From Paraphoma chrysanthemicola (taxonomy: Eukaryota; Ascomycota; Dothideomycetes; Pleosporales; Phaeosphaeriaceae), in the NCBI GenBank assembly GCA_020744225.1, contig JAGMWG010000002.1:124001-188000 (forward strand): a stretch of 64,000 bases of DNA, in the 5' to 3' direction. Within the stretch, counting starts at the first letter, position 1, and each line of letters starts with the position of its first letter. Below the pieces are notes generated by a model that worked only from the letters and a program-made list of their open reading frames with translations, was not told the origin of the DNA and did no database searches. The translations under genes were made by a program, and so were the position numbers. Below are positions 21,826-33,252 of this stretch, piece by piece.

Positions 21826-23928
21826 TTAGGCAGGACTAAGACCCTCCTCGTCGGATTCGTAGCTGATGATCGGGTCAGGCCACTCTCTAGCTGCCTCTGC
21901 CTTCCACTCCTCGGTATTGCCTAGGCGTTTGACTTCAGCCAAAATGTCATCGTCGAGTTCCAGGTCTACAGCATCCGGCATATCGTCGAAGAGGTTCGTA
22001 ATTGGGGCTGGAGACGCAATGAACAGAGACTCGTTGCCGGCATCGGACATGAGACTCGGCGACGGGACGAAAGCTTCACGAAGACGGCTCGGCTTGGCAG
22101 GAGTGTGCTTCATGAGCTTCTGGCGTTGGCGTTCGACCTCATCCACCGGCTGCTGCGTGGTGGCAACGGCGACAGAGTCCGTAGCAGAGGCACCAGGAAG
22201 GGGAGCATGAGCTGGTACAGGGGCCGGCGGCGGAGGCTGCGTCCATAGTGGAGCAGAAGCGGTGCCATCGCTCTCGGCATCAATGATCTCGCTGATAGTA
22301 GTGTCTCCCTCATCGGAGTCGTAGTCAAGACCAAAAGAGCCTTGAGTCGGGTCATGGTGGGGGACAACCTGCTTAGTGGCCTCAAGAAGTGCGTTGTGAT
22401 CTTCGGCGCGGAGCTGCTCTATAGCCTCTTGTCCTTGGCGCTCACGGAAGATGTTGCCGCCTTGCTTATGAGCGAGAGGGGAGCCGAACATGGGAGAAGG
22501 CTCGACTGAGCGACGGGGATGGAGGTCAAGGTAGGACGCGGAATGGCCGTGACTGTCATGCAGATCGGGCGAGGCTGCTGTACTGGTGCTAGGAGAAAAC
22601 ATGTCGTTGAGGGACTGTGTGTCGTCGACATCCATAGTCTCGTTGTGGCTAGTCTTGGTCTTCTTCTTCCTCGGCTCATCGGCTTCAGCGAGGATGTCCA
22701 GGTACACGGCCCAGACTGGAACGACCTCATCATCGTCCAGGTCGCCAAGTGGATCACCGAAGCCGCTCTCCCAAGGCTTGCTCGATGGAAAGTTGTTCAG
22801 GTCCTTTACGAGGACAGGTGTCTCAAGACGGGTGCGCTTTGCCTCGAAGTCGGCGTCGTTCTTCAGAGTCGGAATGACGTGCTTGGCCCACTCTTCAGCA
22901 TCCTTGATATCGCTGGAGTCAACACCCTTGGTGAGCAGTCTCATCATCGCACTCTGCCTCTTCTTCTTATGTGTAGCTTGTTTGCGCTCGCCAACGGGCG
23001 TGGGTGGGGCAGAAAGGGCCTCGGTAATGGTATTCGGTGGTGGGGCCTTGGACGGCGTAGGTGCAGGCTCTGGGTTCGTAGTCGAGAAGCCGAGCCTGGA
23101 CTTGATGGCAGAGAAGGAGCGACTGAAGAAACCGCTGGGTTGGCTGAAAGCGCGGAGTGATGGAGATGGGGTGACGGCCTTGATGAGCTCTTGAGCTGGT
23201 GGCTCGGCTTGAGGTGAAGGCGGCGCAGGCTCTGGTTCAGCTACCTGTTCTTCTGTGTCACTCGGCGCGATGGTGCGAGGCTCGCGTGCTGCACTCTCGA
23301 TGTGGTGGAGGAGCGCCAATGCTGACTCGCTGCCGGTAATAAACTCGGCCTGAGCAGGAGTTGGCTCGATAGCATTGCCCATGAAGGAATCGTAGTCTGC
23401 GGTGGGTTGTGGTTGATTAGCGTCATGTTCATTCGCCTGTCCGGCAAGATGAGCATCGCGGCGTTCACGGGTAAGTTCACGGGCAATATGAACATCAAGC
23501 CGTTCACGGAGAAACGCATTCTCGTTGCGGAGGTCAAGAATCTCGTAGCGGAGTCGCTGAACTTCAGCACTGAGCTGCTCGTTATTGCGATACACCTCTT
23601 CGGAGCTTCTGAGCTCCGGTGGAATGCGTTGTACATCTTCTTGGGGTGCTATGAGGACATCTTTCTGGCAAGGATTGGGAGTTGAGGAAATCTGGGGCAT
23701 ACTCTGCTTGAAGAAAAGGCCCTCCTCGTCGCTCTCGTCTGCGACAGGCTCTGGTGTGGCAGCGTTGCGCTTGCGCTTGCCTTTGACGGACTTGGGCGCT
23801 GGCTGGCTAGTCTCGAGCGCCTTCAGCGGCGAGGCCGCAGCCTTTGAGCGCGTGCGGCGCGTCGTCTTGGTGGTTTGAAGAGGCTGTGCCTCGTTCAGCG
23901 CCGCTGCCTTGCGACGCGTTGTCACCAT
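21826..23928 (-). CDS. Conserved-looking coiled-coil nuclear protein of unknown function
   Basis: Not recognised as a named family. Single exon of 700 residues from the ATG at 23928. The frame is open further upstream to 24267, but that part lacks protein-like composition and would enter the promoter of the divergent V-ATPase gene. The first 55 residues are strongly basic (MVTTRRKAAA..., KGKRKRN) and look like a nuclear or DNA-contacting tail. Residues about 109-158 form a charged coiled coil (NEQLSAEVQRLRYEILDLRN). A basic KKKRQSAMMRLLTKGVDSSDI segment lies in the middle, then a conserved-looking AEEWAKHVIPTLKNDADFEAKR block. The C-terminal third is acidic and Ser/Pro-rich, ending SYESDEEGLSPA. 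A chromatin, kinetochore or spindle-pole role would be speculation. Confidence 0.75.
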   Translation of the reverse strand: MVTTRRKAAALNEAQPLQTTKTTRRTRSKAAASPLKALETSQPAPKSVKGKRKRNAATPEPVADESDEEGLFFKQSMPQISSTPNPCQKDVLIAPQEDVQRIPPELRSSEEVYRNNEQLSAEVQRLRYEILDLRNENAFLRERLDVHIARELTRERRDAHLAGQANEHDANQPQPTADYDSFMGNAIEPTPAQAEFITGSESALALLHHIESAAREPRTIAPSDTEEQVAEPEPAPPSPQAEPPAQELIKAVTPSPSLRAFSQPSGFFSRSFSAIKSRLGFSTTNPEPAPTPSKAPPPNTITEALSAPPTPVGERKQATHKKKRQSAMMRLLTKGVDSSDIKDAEEWAKHVIPTLKNDADFEAKRTRLETPVLVKDLNNFPSSKPWESGFGDPLGDLDDDEVVPVWAVYLDILAEADEPRKKKTKTSHNETMDVDDTQSLNDMFSPSTSTAASPDLHDSHGHSASYLDLHPRRSVEPSPMFGSPLAHKQGGNIFRERQGQEAIEQLRAEDHNALLEATKQVVPHHDPTQGSFGLDYDSDEGDTTISEIIDAESDGTASAPLWTQPPPPAPVPAHAPLPGASATDSVAVATTQQPVDEVERQRQKLMKHTPAKPSRLREAFVPSPSLMSDAGNESLFIASPAPITNLFDDMPDAVDLELDDDILAEVKRLGNTEEWKAEAAREWPDPIISYESDEEGLSPA

Positions 23929-24486
23929 GTTGCTGCACATTTGGTCAGTGATTGGCACGCGCGATGAGCCGGAGCCGGAGTGACTTACGCGGCAAGGGCA
24001 AGTGACTTGCCGGGGCAGGCGGTGTGAATTGTTGTGTTGCAAGGGAAAATGGCAGCTGCCGTCGGAGTGAATTGCTGTCGTGGTGGGAGTGAGAGGGAAA
24101 GAGGATCGCGCTCTCGAGGCCATTGTCCTTCGCGAAGGCTTGGCAGTCGCTCGAATCGCGTAGATCCACCGTTTGCGCGCTTGGACCATCATCCGAAAAT
24201 GGAAGTCCACAACACCAGCCACATATGGCGCATTACCCTGACCACAGTCGCACATGATGACAGGCACCAGATGCGTTTGATAGTACCTTGAAGATCGCTA
24301 GGATACCTCGTTACAGTTACGTTTGATGCTGCACTCAGAGGTGGAGTTATCCAGCAGTCATTTTGATGTATAAAATGAAAAGGCCTGTGATTGGCCAGCG
24401 TTGCGGGCCGGGGTTTAGCCGATCCCAGCCATGACGACCGAACTGGAGCTCTTGCCTGCCTCGAACAGCAACTTGCACTATACATC
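23929..24486. promoter_or_regulatory. Divergent promoter region, unknown nuclear protein / VMA6
   Basis: 558 bp between divergent start codons at 23928 and 24487. Both promoters lie here. No TATA box stands out. Confidence 0.5.
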
Positions 24487-25738
24487 ATGGAGGGCCTCTA
24501 CTACAACGTGAAATACGGGTGAGTTGCATCGCGACACGACTGCTACCGCCGCTGACACAGCCTACAGCTACATTGAAGGCATCGTACGCGGTTACCGCAA
24601 TGCGCTGCTCACAAGCCAGAACTACAGCAACCTGACACAATGCGAGAACATAGACGGTACAACAACGCCACGCGCCAGCCTTGCTTCATGTCCTTACTAA
24701 GTGGCCTAGATGTCAAGCTACAGCTGTCGCCCGCTTACGGCGACTTTCTCTCGTCGCTGCCTCCCAATCCCTCGACTTCTGCTCTCGCCGCTAAGACAAC
24801 GGACAAGCTTGTGGCCGAATTCCGCTACCTCCAGGCCAACGCGACTGGTTCGCTTTCCAAATTCATGGAATACCTCACGTATGGTTACATGATCGACAAC
24901 GTCGCGCTGCTCATCACTGGCACGCTGCACGAGAGGGACACACGAGAACTGTTGGAGAGATGCCATCCGTTGGGCTGGTTCGAGACGATGCCGGTGCTCT
25001 GTGTTGCCACCAACATTGAGGAGCTCTACAACTCGGTTCTGATCGAAACACCCCTGGCGCCCTATTTCAAAGGCTCGCTCAGCCATCAGGACTTGGACGA
25101 ATTGAACATCGAGATCATCCGCAACACCCTATACAAGAACTATCTCGAGGACTTCCACAACTGGGTCAACACGGCTCCAGAGGTCGCCGGGACACCTACT
25201 GCAGAGGTCATGTCAGAGACGCTCGAATTCGAGGCTGACCGCAGGAGCATAAACATCACTCTAAACTCGTTTGGCACGGAGCTCTCAAAGGCAGACAGGA
25301 AGAAGCTGTATCCCAACTTTGGCCGGCTGTATCCAGAGGGCACGCTGATGCTCTCAAGAGCTGATGACGTTGAGGGCGTTCGCATCGCTGTCGAAGGCGT
25401 AGCTGACTACAAGACCTTCTTCGACCAGACCGGTCTCAGCCAAGGTGGTGGCGGAGGTGTCGGCAATATGTCGGGTGGCGTGGGTGGAGAGTCGCGAAGT
25501 CTAGAGGACTTGTTCTACCAAAAGGAGATGGAAATCTCCAAGATAGCATTCACACAGCAATTCACACACGCTATAGTGTACGCGTGGGTGAAGCTGCGAG
25601 AACAGGTATGCAGTATCTGAACCACGACAATCTTTTGCTGACACACTGTTGCAGGAAATCCGGAATATCACCTGGATAGCTGAGTGCATCGCTCAGAACC
25701 AGAAGGAGCGTATCGGCAACTACATCAGTGTCTTCTGA
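24487..25738 (+). CDS. VMA6: V-type H+-ATPase subunit d (V0 sector)
   Basis: Subunit d links the central stalk to the c-ring in the vacuolar proton pump and sits on the cytoplasmic face of V0. Four exons close in phase: 24487-24518, 24568-24656, 24710-25605 and 25655-25738, giving 366 residues against about 345-350 in yeast. The N-terminus MEGLYYNVKYGYIEGIVRGYRNALL is the family start. Further blocks are NIDDVKLQLS, KFMEYLTYGYMIDNVALLITGTLHERD, HPLGWF and the C-terminal NITWIAECIAQNQKERI. A Gly-rich insertion (about residues 300-320) accounts for the extra length and is common in filamentous fungi. The first coding exon is 32 nt. No doubt on family. Confidence 0.97.
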
Positions 25739-26182
25739 TCGCTGCCTGTAACATATGTAGTCATAGCATGTTTGTTTCGTCATGGAGCGTCTTGGAGGGC
25801 GTAAAGGATCGGTAGGTATACATGTCATTCGATTGCAGACTGCAAAGGTCATTTCTGCTCGCTACTGTTGTCGGTTCGCGCCTTTTTTATTGCTGTCACA
25901 CCCCTTTGATGAAACCGTACACTCACTTTGGTTCATCACGTCTCATCTCACTTCACTGCAGTCGCGGCGCGTCGCATCAGCGACGCGTGCCTTCCTCCTT
26001 CTCACTGCCAAGACACCATACCATTTCTTTTACTCACCTCATTGACCCCATCTGGTGCAAACCTCACCTGGCTTCCCAGTATTTTCCTTTCTGTCGCGCA
26101 ATACCCTCGTTCAACGGTAGGTCAATGGGCAACAACATGTCTCATGAGTGCGGCGAAGGCGTAGCTTCCCGTCGAGAGCACA
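25739..26182. other. Intergenic region
   Basis: About 440 bp between two plus-strand genes. It holds the VMA6 3' UTR and the next promoter, and is pyrimidine-rich on the plus strand just before the next gene. An alternative in-frame start for that gene lies at 26125. Confidence 0.45.
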
Positions 26183-28167
26183 ATGCCAGAGCAATGCCAG
26201 AGCCATACGATCCCCGCATGCCCCGTCTCCGTGGCGGAGATGGCGCCTACTACCAAAGCAATCGCATTCGCAGCTACCATGGTTTGTCACCTGATCGAGC
26301 TCGTACTGGCCTTGCTTCTAGCTGACTCTGTTTACATACTCTGACAACGACGTCTGTGAGGTCCCACCAGAGGGATTTTACGCCCCAAGAAGCTCGTACC
26401 GAAGCAGCGGACAAGATGCTGCAGCACCAACTGGCGCTCCCTTCGACTTCAATGACAACCAACATCCAAACCCTTGGCACACCACCGAGTCTCATGAGCG
26501 CCGTCGCTCCGAACGCAGTCACTACGCCGAAGTGGCCACGGAGGAAGTTGTTCCAGTAACCGCAGTCCTTACTGCGACGAACAAAATGCTAACGGGCTAC
26601 AGCTTCGCCGTTTCGCCGATTGCCACGATGGCGAACTGGAAGAATACTTAGCTTCGCGTGCGATCTCGTACGGCTTTCTAGCCGAGATAGATCTGTTCTT
26701 GCAGGGTCATCCGGAGATTGCGACGTGCGTTGAAGGTCGTAACATGCTCCGCCAGCTTGCAACACTGCCTCCGCTTGAGGCATACAAGTGCTTCCTGAAA
26801 GGATATACGCTGCCGGCCAGGTTTGTTCCTCCGAATCCGCTTGCTCCTCAACCCAGCGCACTGTCGCTGGCCGCGTTCCCTATGCCGTCCATGAAGTGCA
26901 TCTGAGGTGTCGTACACTAGATTAGCCACAGTTACGAGGAGCACAACTGGGGCATATACTGACTGCCGGCAGATATCTAGATGGCATCATCCGATCTGAA
27001 TACTTCCGTCTCCCACTTGACTTTCCGTATCAGCCACTGAGCACCAAGCGCGACTCTGAGCTTGACGAATTCTTCGACGGCTTCGAGTACCGTCATGATA
27101 TCATTGCCCGCATCGATCGCGAAGTGCGCCAGGGCATACAGGATTTGGCATATGGCCGCGCTGTACCATTGGCACTGCGCAAGCTTGTGTGCTATGCTCT
27201 GTGGGGCAACCCGGTGGATGCATACAAGTGGTTTGAATACTCTTATCAGGACGAGTTCATGCCGCACCGGTACCTGCCTGAGCATGTGATTTTGGGTCAT
27301 CTTCCGAAGCCGGTCGACAGTGGAGCACCACGGCCCTCCATACTTACTGGTTACAGGAAACATGGAGACGTCCGGGCGCGTATGGCTCGTGCAAACGATC
27401 AAGGCGTGGGTAAGTGCACATGCTACTGGACAGCTCTCCCGCGCTGCGTTTTGAATACTAATCAAGTGCGAATAGACGTCCTTGATGTCCTCATCGCCGA
27501 GTATCGATTAGCTCTGGTCCGAAAAGCCCATCGACGACTCGAGATTGACAGGCTTGTCTCCGAGGCCAAAGAACGTCTAGAGAATGAACGTCAAAGCCCA
27601 ACAGGTTAGCATAGAATGCCTCGTCGATACGGATATTCTGTATTAACACGGCTAGGCGTGGACATCGTTGACTTGGTTATGAATGATGCCGTAGCGCGTG
27701 AGCACACAGGTCGTCGCCATGGTCCCCATCACGTGTACTCTCGAATCCGCAAGATGTACTATTCAGGATCGTCCGGCGGCGTGTCCCATCGAGCTAGGAC
27801 AAAGAGGGCCAGATACACCTACAACAGTACCACTGAGCGGCGAGCGCCAGGTTTCCTTCAAACGCAGGCTGCTGAGCTGCGCCATGCGAAAGCGACTTTA
27901 CTCAGATTATACAATCAGGAACATACCGCGCTTGCAAAAAGAGGGAGCAACGTTCGCGACTCTAGTCTGAACATGATCCGCGCCAGCCGTGCCTTGAGCG
28001 AGCGTCGCTATGTGAATTGCTTGATTCGCTACATGCGAGACGCTGGCCGCATGACATCTTTCGAGGCAACGCAGCTTCAGAAAGACTTCACACGGGAGAG
28101 GATGGCTGATCTAAGCGTTTCACACAACGCTTACTTGTTGGGCATGTATCCGCGAGAGCTGTATTGA
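26183..28167 (+). CDS. Six-exon hypothetical protein, no recognised domain
   Basis: Not recognised. Exons 26322-26555, 26603-26820, 26973-27409, 27476-27604 and 27656-28167 close in phase and read as one protein. With a first exon 26183-26281 it has 542 residues. The first exon is the weak point: the more natural N-terminus from the ATG at 26125 (MGNNMSHECGEGVASRRE) is in the other frame and cannot be joined in phase by the same donor, and the implied intron is only 40 bp. The middle shows ADCHDGELEEYLASRAISYGF, FEYRHDIIARIDREVRQ and GDVRARMARANDQG. The C-terminal part is Arg-rich (MRDAGRMTSFEATQLQKDF, ending MYPRELY). No signal peptide or membrane segment is seen. Confidence 0.65.
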
Positions 28168-29793
28168 AAGCATTGGTATGTGTACCAGCAGTTCAGCCAG
28201 GTCGATGCGACTTGAGCGTGTTATGCTCGACTACCGATTACTTACGGAGGCGACGCAAAGTGCGTCTCGCCTGTTGCGCTATCTGTGCGACGCCTTTGCT
28301 GGGTCAGTAGGATAATCAACTTCCTCTCAAATAACGACTCGATGACCTCTTCAAGTGTCACGCTAAATAAGCTAAACAAGAAATGAAGATGACAACGACA
28401 GAGCTCCATGTTCCACTATGTGATGATCGGGATTACTTCTACCTCCAAATTGAAAGCACGGTTCACTAGCTACATGTGTTGCACAGCATCAAGCATACCA
28501 AAATCTGACGCGCAGATGCCGCTATTCCGCCAGTATCGCTTGTCGCGGCAAAGGCCCTAAAGTTTGTACTATAGTCGCTGATGCCGAGTGTCTGGTAGTG
28601 AAGGTGTTCAACCTTGATAAAAATGGCGTGTACATGAATTGAGCGAAGGTGTGAGTAGGGTGAGCGGTGCGAACTAGATGCAACGCATCATTCGAAGAGC
28701 TGCATGCTTGTCGAAGTGCTGAGAACCTGCGCTAATCTTGGAGCTGATTCCGGAGTGAGGTCAGTGTCCATATGTCCGTAACGTCCGTGGAGTCGAGGCT
28801 GCAGATGGCGGCGAAGGTTGCTATCTACGAAGCTTGGTATCTACTCCCTGCCAGGACGGAGTGTCCCATACTCCGCTAAACCGAAGCACTACCCAATTCG
28901 TTTCTATCCGGCTCCTTCCCTTAGCTGCCATCATTCAGCTCCTCTCGCTCGTATGCATGTCGTCAAGCTAGCATATGCTTTGTGCCTGATATGATATGAG
29001 CCAATACACGTCTCGACAACACCACAATATGATACAATGCATTAGCAGCCTGCCTCGGCGCGACCGCTCCGCGGTGCTTCTCAAGTGTCGGTGTCCGGAT
29101 TTAGGGCTGCAGGGATAGCACGTCGGCTCCAGCGAAGGATCGACATCCATGTCAGCCCTAGCCGCGTGGGAAACTCTAACCGACTCGGCCCATCGACCTG
29201 TGGCTAGTGAAGATATGAGTAATGGTGTTCCAGTGCGTTGGGTACCAATTGACAAGTAGAACGTGTTCGATGCGTCATGAGCCATGTGGCTGGTGTCACG
29301 CCTAGTGGTGTGACTCTGTGATGTAGTCAGGTAGGGTCCTGCATAGTATTAGATATACAGGGTGAAAGTACGGTGAGCAGAGTGATTGGGCATTTGAGTG
29401 GGAATGCATTGCTCCGTCTGACGGGCTGCTATCATGTTCCGCGGGTTGTGGTTGGCTGTGGTGGGACTTGCGGACTGAGCCACAGCTTGCTCACTCGAGG
29501 TGGAAAATTACAGGCCATGTAAGTATTGTAATACATGCGCTGTGTAGCTTTCTATTGTCAGCATTGCCAGGAGGCGATGCTGATGATGATGATGACGATG
29601 ATTCTTGGCAATGCAATGCTGTCCGCAGGGTTCTGTATTGGACGATATCTGGAGATGAGATGATGTTGTATAGCTGCTATAGAATAAGATTTGTAGCTTT
29701 ATATAGTCCCAGTGGTAGGAGCGTTAGGGACTAGAAGTCTGAATCGAAGGTGATGAATATTATCCCTTGGATTACTCCTATTGAGATCCATCA
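28168..29793. other. Intergenic stretch without a supportable gene
   Basis: About 1.6 kb. Open frames are short and without motifs. There is a small GATGATGAT run near 29580. Nothing else was recognised. Confidence 0.5.
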
Positions 29794-29991
29794 GTGGAAC
29801 ACACGGAAGATGTTTTCCGAGAAACCAAGGGCGATCATGACAAGCAGCAGTTTGTGAGCACTTTCAAGTTTCTGAAGCAGCACTTGAGGAGAATTCGGGC
29901 CGAAGAGAAGTCGATGATGTCAGCTCAATCGAGAGTCCTAGAGACTTGGAGCAAGGACATGACACTTGGTGAGTATACTAGAAGATTATGA
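29794..29991 (+). other. Coding-like open frame, possibly a terminal exon
   Basis: A 65-codon stretch with convincing protein composition: charged and helical, with FRETKGDHDKQQFVSTFKFL and LRRIRAEEKSMMSAQSR. The frame opens at about 29790 and its stop overlaps the 3' end of the minus-strand regulator at 29986 by a few bases. A GTGAGT donor sits just before the stop (about 29969), so the frame may end in an intron. No upstream exon could be joined. It may be a small gene, or a relic exon. Confidence 0.3.
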
Positions 29992-31826
29992 TTCCCTGTC
30001 CTGTGCTCTTGTGTCGATGTCCAACCAATGCCGGACATGGAGCATTAATCGCAATGCCTCTATCGTTGTGCCTGCTTGCTCGAAAGGGACGGACAACGCG
30101 GCTCGTATAGCGTGTAATGCGAATGATTTCCTCATATAGATCTGTGCTGAGATGCCTGAAGCGTTCTGTTCGATAGTGGAGATACGCGATGGTGGTGGTG
30201 AAGCTGCAGCACCGCCGGTAAGGCAAACGAAGAGAAACATGCCGCGCAGGTAGCCCCAGCAGCCTCGCGGGCCCGAATTAAGGACCGCATTGTGTAAGGA
30301 AGAGAGAAGAGTCGTGTCTGGTATGGTAGAATCGGCTCCCCTGACATGCATGATTCTGGCTGACTCTGCGAGTGACGTGCTGTGAACGATCGATCGGCAG
30401 TATATCAAGGCAGCCAGTTGACAGCTTTGGTATATCCAGTCCTTGTCTGTTAACTGTCGGCGGTAGACGCGGGCATATATCCCTTGGATTTTTGCATCCA
30501 GAGTAACCACCTGCGAACGTGCTGTGACATCCGAGTCGCCTATGCATGCGCAACGCGCAAGGTATAATTGTGTGATCGTTCGTATGTCTTGGATGATTTC
30601 GCGAGTCTCTTCAGAACACGAATCTTCTAGACCCGGCTGGTCGTGCTCGAGGTTGCACAATGGAGAGACCAAGCCTATATGTTCGGCTGAAACGGACGTG
30701 GATGAGCGTCGCGTGTAGTTTTGAAGCATTAGTGGTTCTGGAGTACCACGTAATACTGCAAAGCTCAGCATTGTACTGCAAGATGTCAGCATCCCAGAAG
30801 AGACATGTTTCGAGTCTTGTGAAGATGTTCGGGTAGGCTTACAGCGTTGTGTTGGTGGCGACATTCGGCAGCAGCTGGCGAATGCCGCCTCTCTGAGATA
30901 TTATCCTGATCAAACCCTCAGAGTGTACGTCAAATATATCGTCATCAAACCCGCCGATCTCGCTTATGAGTAGCTGGACTATGCTGAGAATGGTCGCTTT
31001 GAACGAGTTAGGGCGCCCAGGAAGTCATTTTGGAATTAGAAGCGACTCACCATCATCAGTATCAAGTCGATCGCTAATTGCACTCAGAACTTCTGTTTTG
31101 GCGTATACTGTAAGGGCGGAATCGTGAAGTAGGCGTTGCTCCAGGTCGCGATAGACACATGATACGCTAATGTGACTAAGAAGCGGAAGCTTACTGTCGC
31201 ATACAAAATGCATCCATGGTAGGTCTGTATGATCAGCAACTAGTTCAGAGTATTGATGCCAATAACATACCATGGCAGAAAAAGTTTGTCTGGCTGATGT
31301 ATTCCTGCTTGAGGCTATTAAGTGACTCATGGCTGAATAGATCATGCCTTGAGAAGGGGAACTCGGATGTTTCTTCCATCATTGGAGGCGCACTTCGAGC
31401 TGGAGCTGCGGTTGTTGTGGAGAGGAGTCGCGCTGCGAGGATACCCAAGGGATCCTCGAGAGCACCTGAGGTATAATCGTAGAAATCTCTTGTCCAGGTA
31501 GGATGAGAGAGAACTGTGTGTGAGGGTGTTAGGAAATCATCGTCTTCCAAGACGCCGTCCGAGGTGGTCGTCATCGGGCTTGGGGTGCGTGCCGTCCTAG
31601 GCGTCCTACTTCTTTCTCCTTTCTTTCCTCTATCTCCTGGCGATGGGCCCCGCTGTTCGCGATGCTTATACATGACATGAGAGCGAACGTATCTCATCGT
31701 GTTGCCGGTCTTGAACTCGTCTGGATGGCCAGCTACAACAAATTGTATTGCTGGCCCAGGGGCAAGGGGTGGTAATCGCTTCCTTCCGATGCGCTTTTTT
31801 AACGACTTCGGCGCGGATGCCGCCAT
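29986..31826 (-). CDS. Fungal-specific transcription factor domain protein (Fungal_trans_2 type)
   Basis: Four exons close in phase: 31271-31826, 31051-31224, 30843-30996 and 29986-30775, giving 557 residues. The N-terminal 45 residues are basic (KSLKKRIGRKRLPP) and are followed by FVVAGHPDEFKTGNTMRYVRS and HVMYKHR, a block typical of the large fungal family with a PF11951-like C-terminal domain. This subgroup often lacks a Zn2Cys6 cluster, and none is visible here. The middle contains the helical LSIVQLLISEIGGFDDD and HSEGLIRIISQRGGIRQL stretch typical of that domain. The C-terminal half is all-helical. Likely nuclear regulator; whether it binds DNA directly is uncertain. Its stop codon lies almost against an opposing coding-like frame. 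Confidence 0.85.
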
Positions 31827-33252
31827 GCTGAACAGGTCGCAGAACAGATGAGCAAAGTGTGAAGCTTGATCGGATATCGTATTGCCGTTCAAGCGTAAAT
31901 GAAAAGGTATGAAGACCACAGGTTGCTTGCTGTGGTCGAAGCAGAGCGTCACAAGCTAATATATAAGAGACTGTTTAAAACATGATGAGGTAAGAGGCAA
32001 GTGTGTAAGATACCTCCACATGTTGCTTGCTGTCGCGCAGCCACAATTCATGAGCCACACGCAAAGGACTTGTCGACAGACAGCGATGTGGGGCTACTTC
32101 TGAGATGAAGGGCGGCTGAATGGGGGCGAGTATCGTAGATTGCCGGACATCGTACGGTCGGCAAGCCGTAGCAGGGTAGTGGTAAGGTCTGTGGTGTAGT
32201 AGCCTTGGTTAATACGCTCCCCGTGAGGGCTGTGTGCTGTGCTCGTCGGGCATACCGAAGATTATGCACAACGAGGCGAGGGTTTGCACAGAGCGCGGAG
32301 CATCTTGCAGAACTACACCCGGCAGCTGGTAGGTTTAAGTTCGTCATAGCTAATTGAGCTTCGCTGTGAGAGTCTACCGGCCGCCTGCTGCAAGTACACT
32401 AAAGCCGGCCGCATGCGCTTCGACCAAGGGCCTGGTGAATGCAGGTTGTAAGCTGCCTGGCTGGCGCGGGAAGCGAGTGATCACCGTACCGATGTAAGAA
32501 GATGTCAGACGTAGGCCGATGCACCAAACCTTTGCAAGAAGCGTGCCGCGGTAGGCTTCCCGTAGCTGTTTCGTTCAAGTTCTCCAATGGCAGACGCTGA
32601 GAGCGGCAGCTATTCCTAGATCCAAGTGTGTCGGCCCAGGAACGTCTCTACTCGAGGCTGACGTACACTAACCCAGGGAGGCAGGCCGAAAATCAAATTC
32701 GGGACCAGTGCTTCACAGAATTTCCAAAGACGTCAAAGCAGCCTGCTGATGAAGCCTGAGGAAGACCGGAGCCTCTCGAAGCACACTTCTGCTGCATAGT
32801 TTGCGACACATGTGGGAAAAAACCAGGTTGGATAATCGTTGGTTGACATATATGGAAGAGCGTTCTTTCGAAAAGTTCCTCAAGTTCTCAGCTTGGGTTC
32901 CAGCACTAAAGGCCGTCCTGAGTGCAGGCAGCGCCGAAGATTGGTGACTTGAAGAACCCATTGTCCGAAAATGGCTCTAGCTTCAGCCTTGCCCTGGTAG
33001 AATGCAGGTAAGCCGCATGTGCCAATGCTGAGTATGCCGTCATATCATTGGACAATTCGAAAGTTTCGAATTCGCTTGCGACTTGTCATCCGTACACAAT
33101 CAGCTGAGAAGCATCACTTCCCATGGGGACCTTCCGCCCGCTGCGTCATCGACTATATTAATTAGCGCGATCTCGCTGCCTCCTCTCTTCCTCCCGCCAG
33201 CTTTGTGTAAGGTATAACCAGGGGTTCGATGCACGCCACGCTTGAATGCAGG
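31827..33252. other. Intergenic stretch without a supportable gene
   Basis: About 1.4 kb upstream of the Fungal_trans_2 gene. No family features in any frame. A TATATTAATTA word near 33156 is AT-rich, but no gene start can be tied to it. Confidence 0.45.

Noticed and set aside
22519..23194. Two plus-strand frames of over 200 codons
   Set aside because: Antisense of the 700-residue coiled-coil protein gene; no independent motifs.
23929..24267. 113-codon N-terminal extension of the coiled-coil protein
   Set aside because: Open frame only; low-quality composition and it would occupy the divergent promoter of VMA6. The ATG at 23928 gives a sensible basic N-terminus.
33224..33245. GGTTCGATGC, looking like a tRNA T-loop
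   Set aside because: No matching acceptor stem, anticodon arm or D-arm could be folded around it; no tRNA called anywhere in the window.
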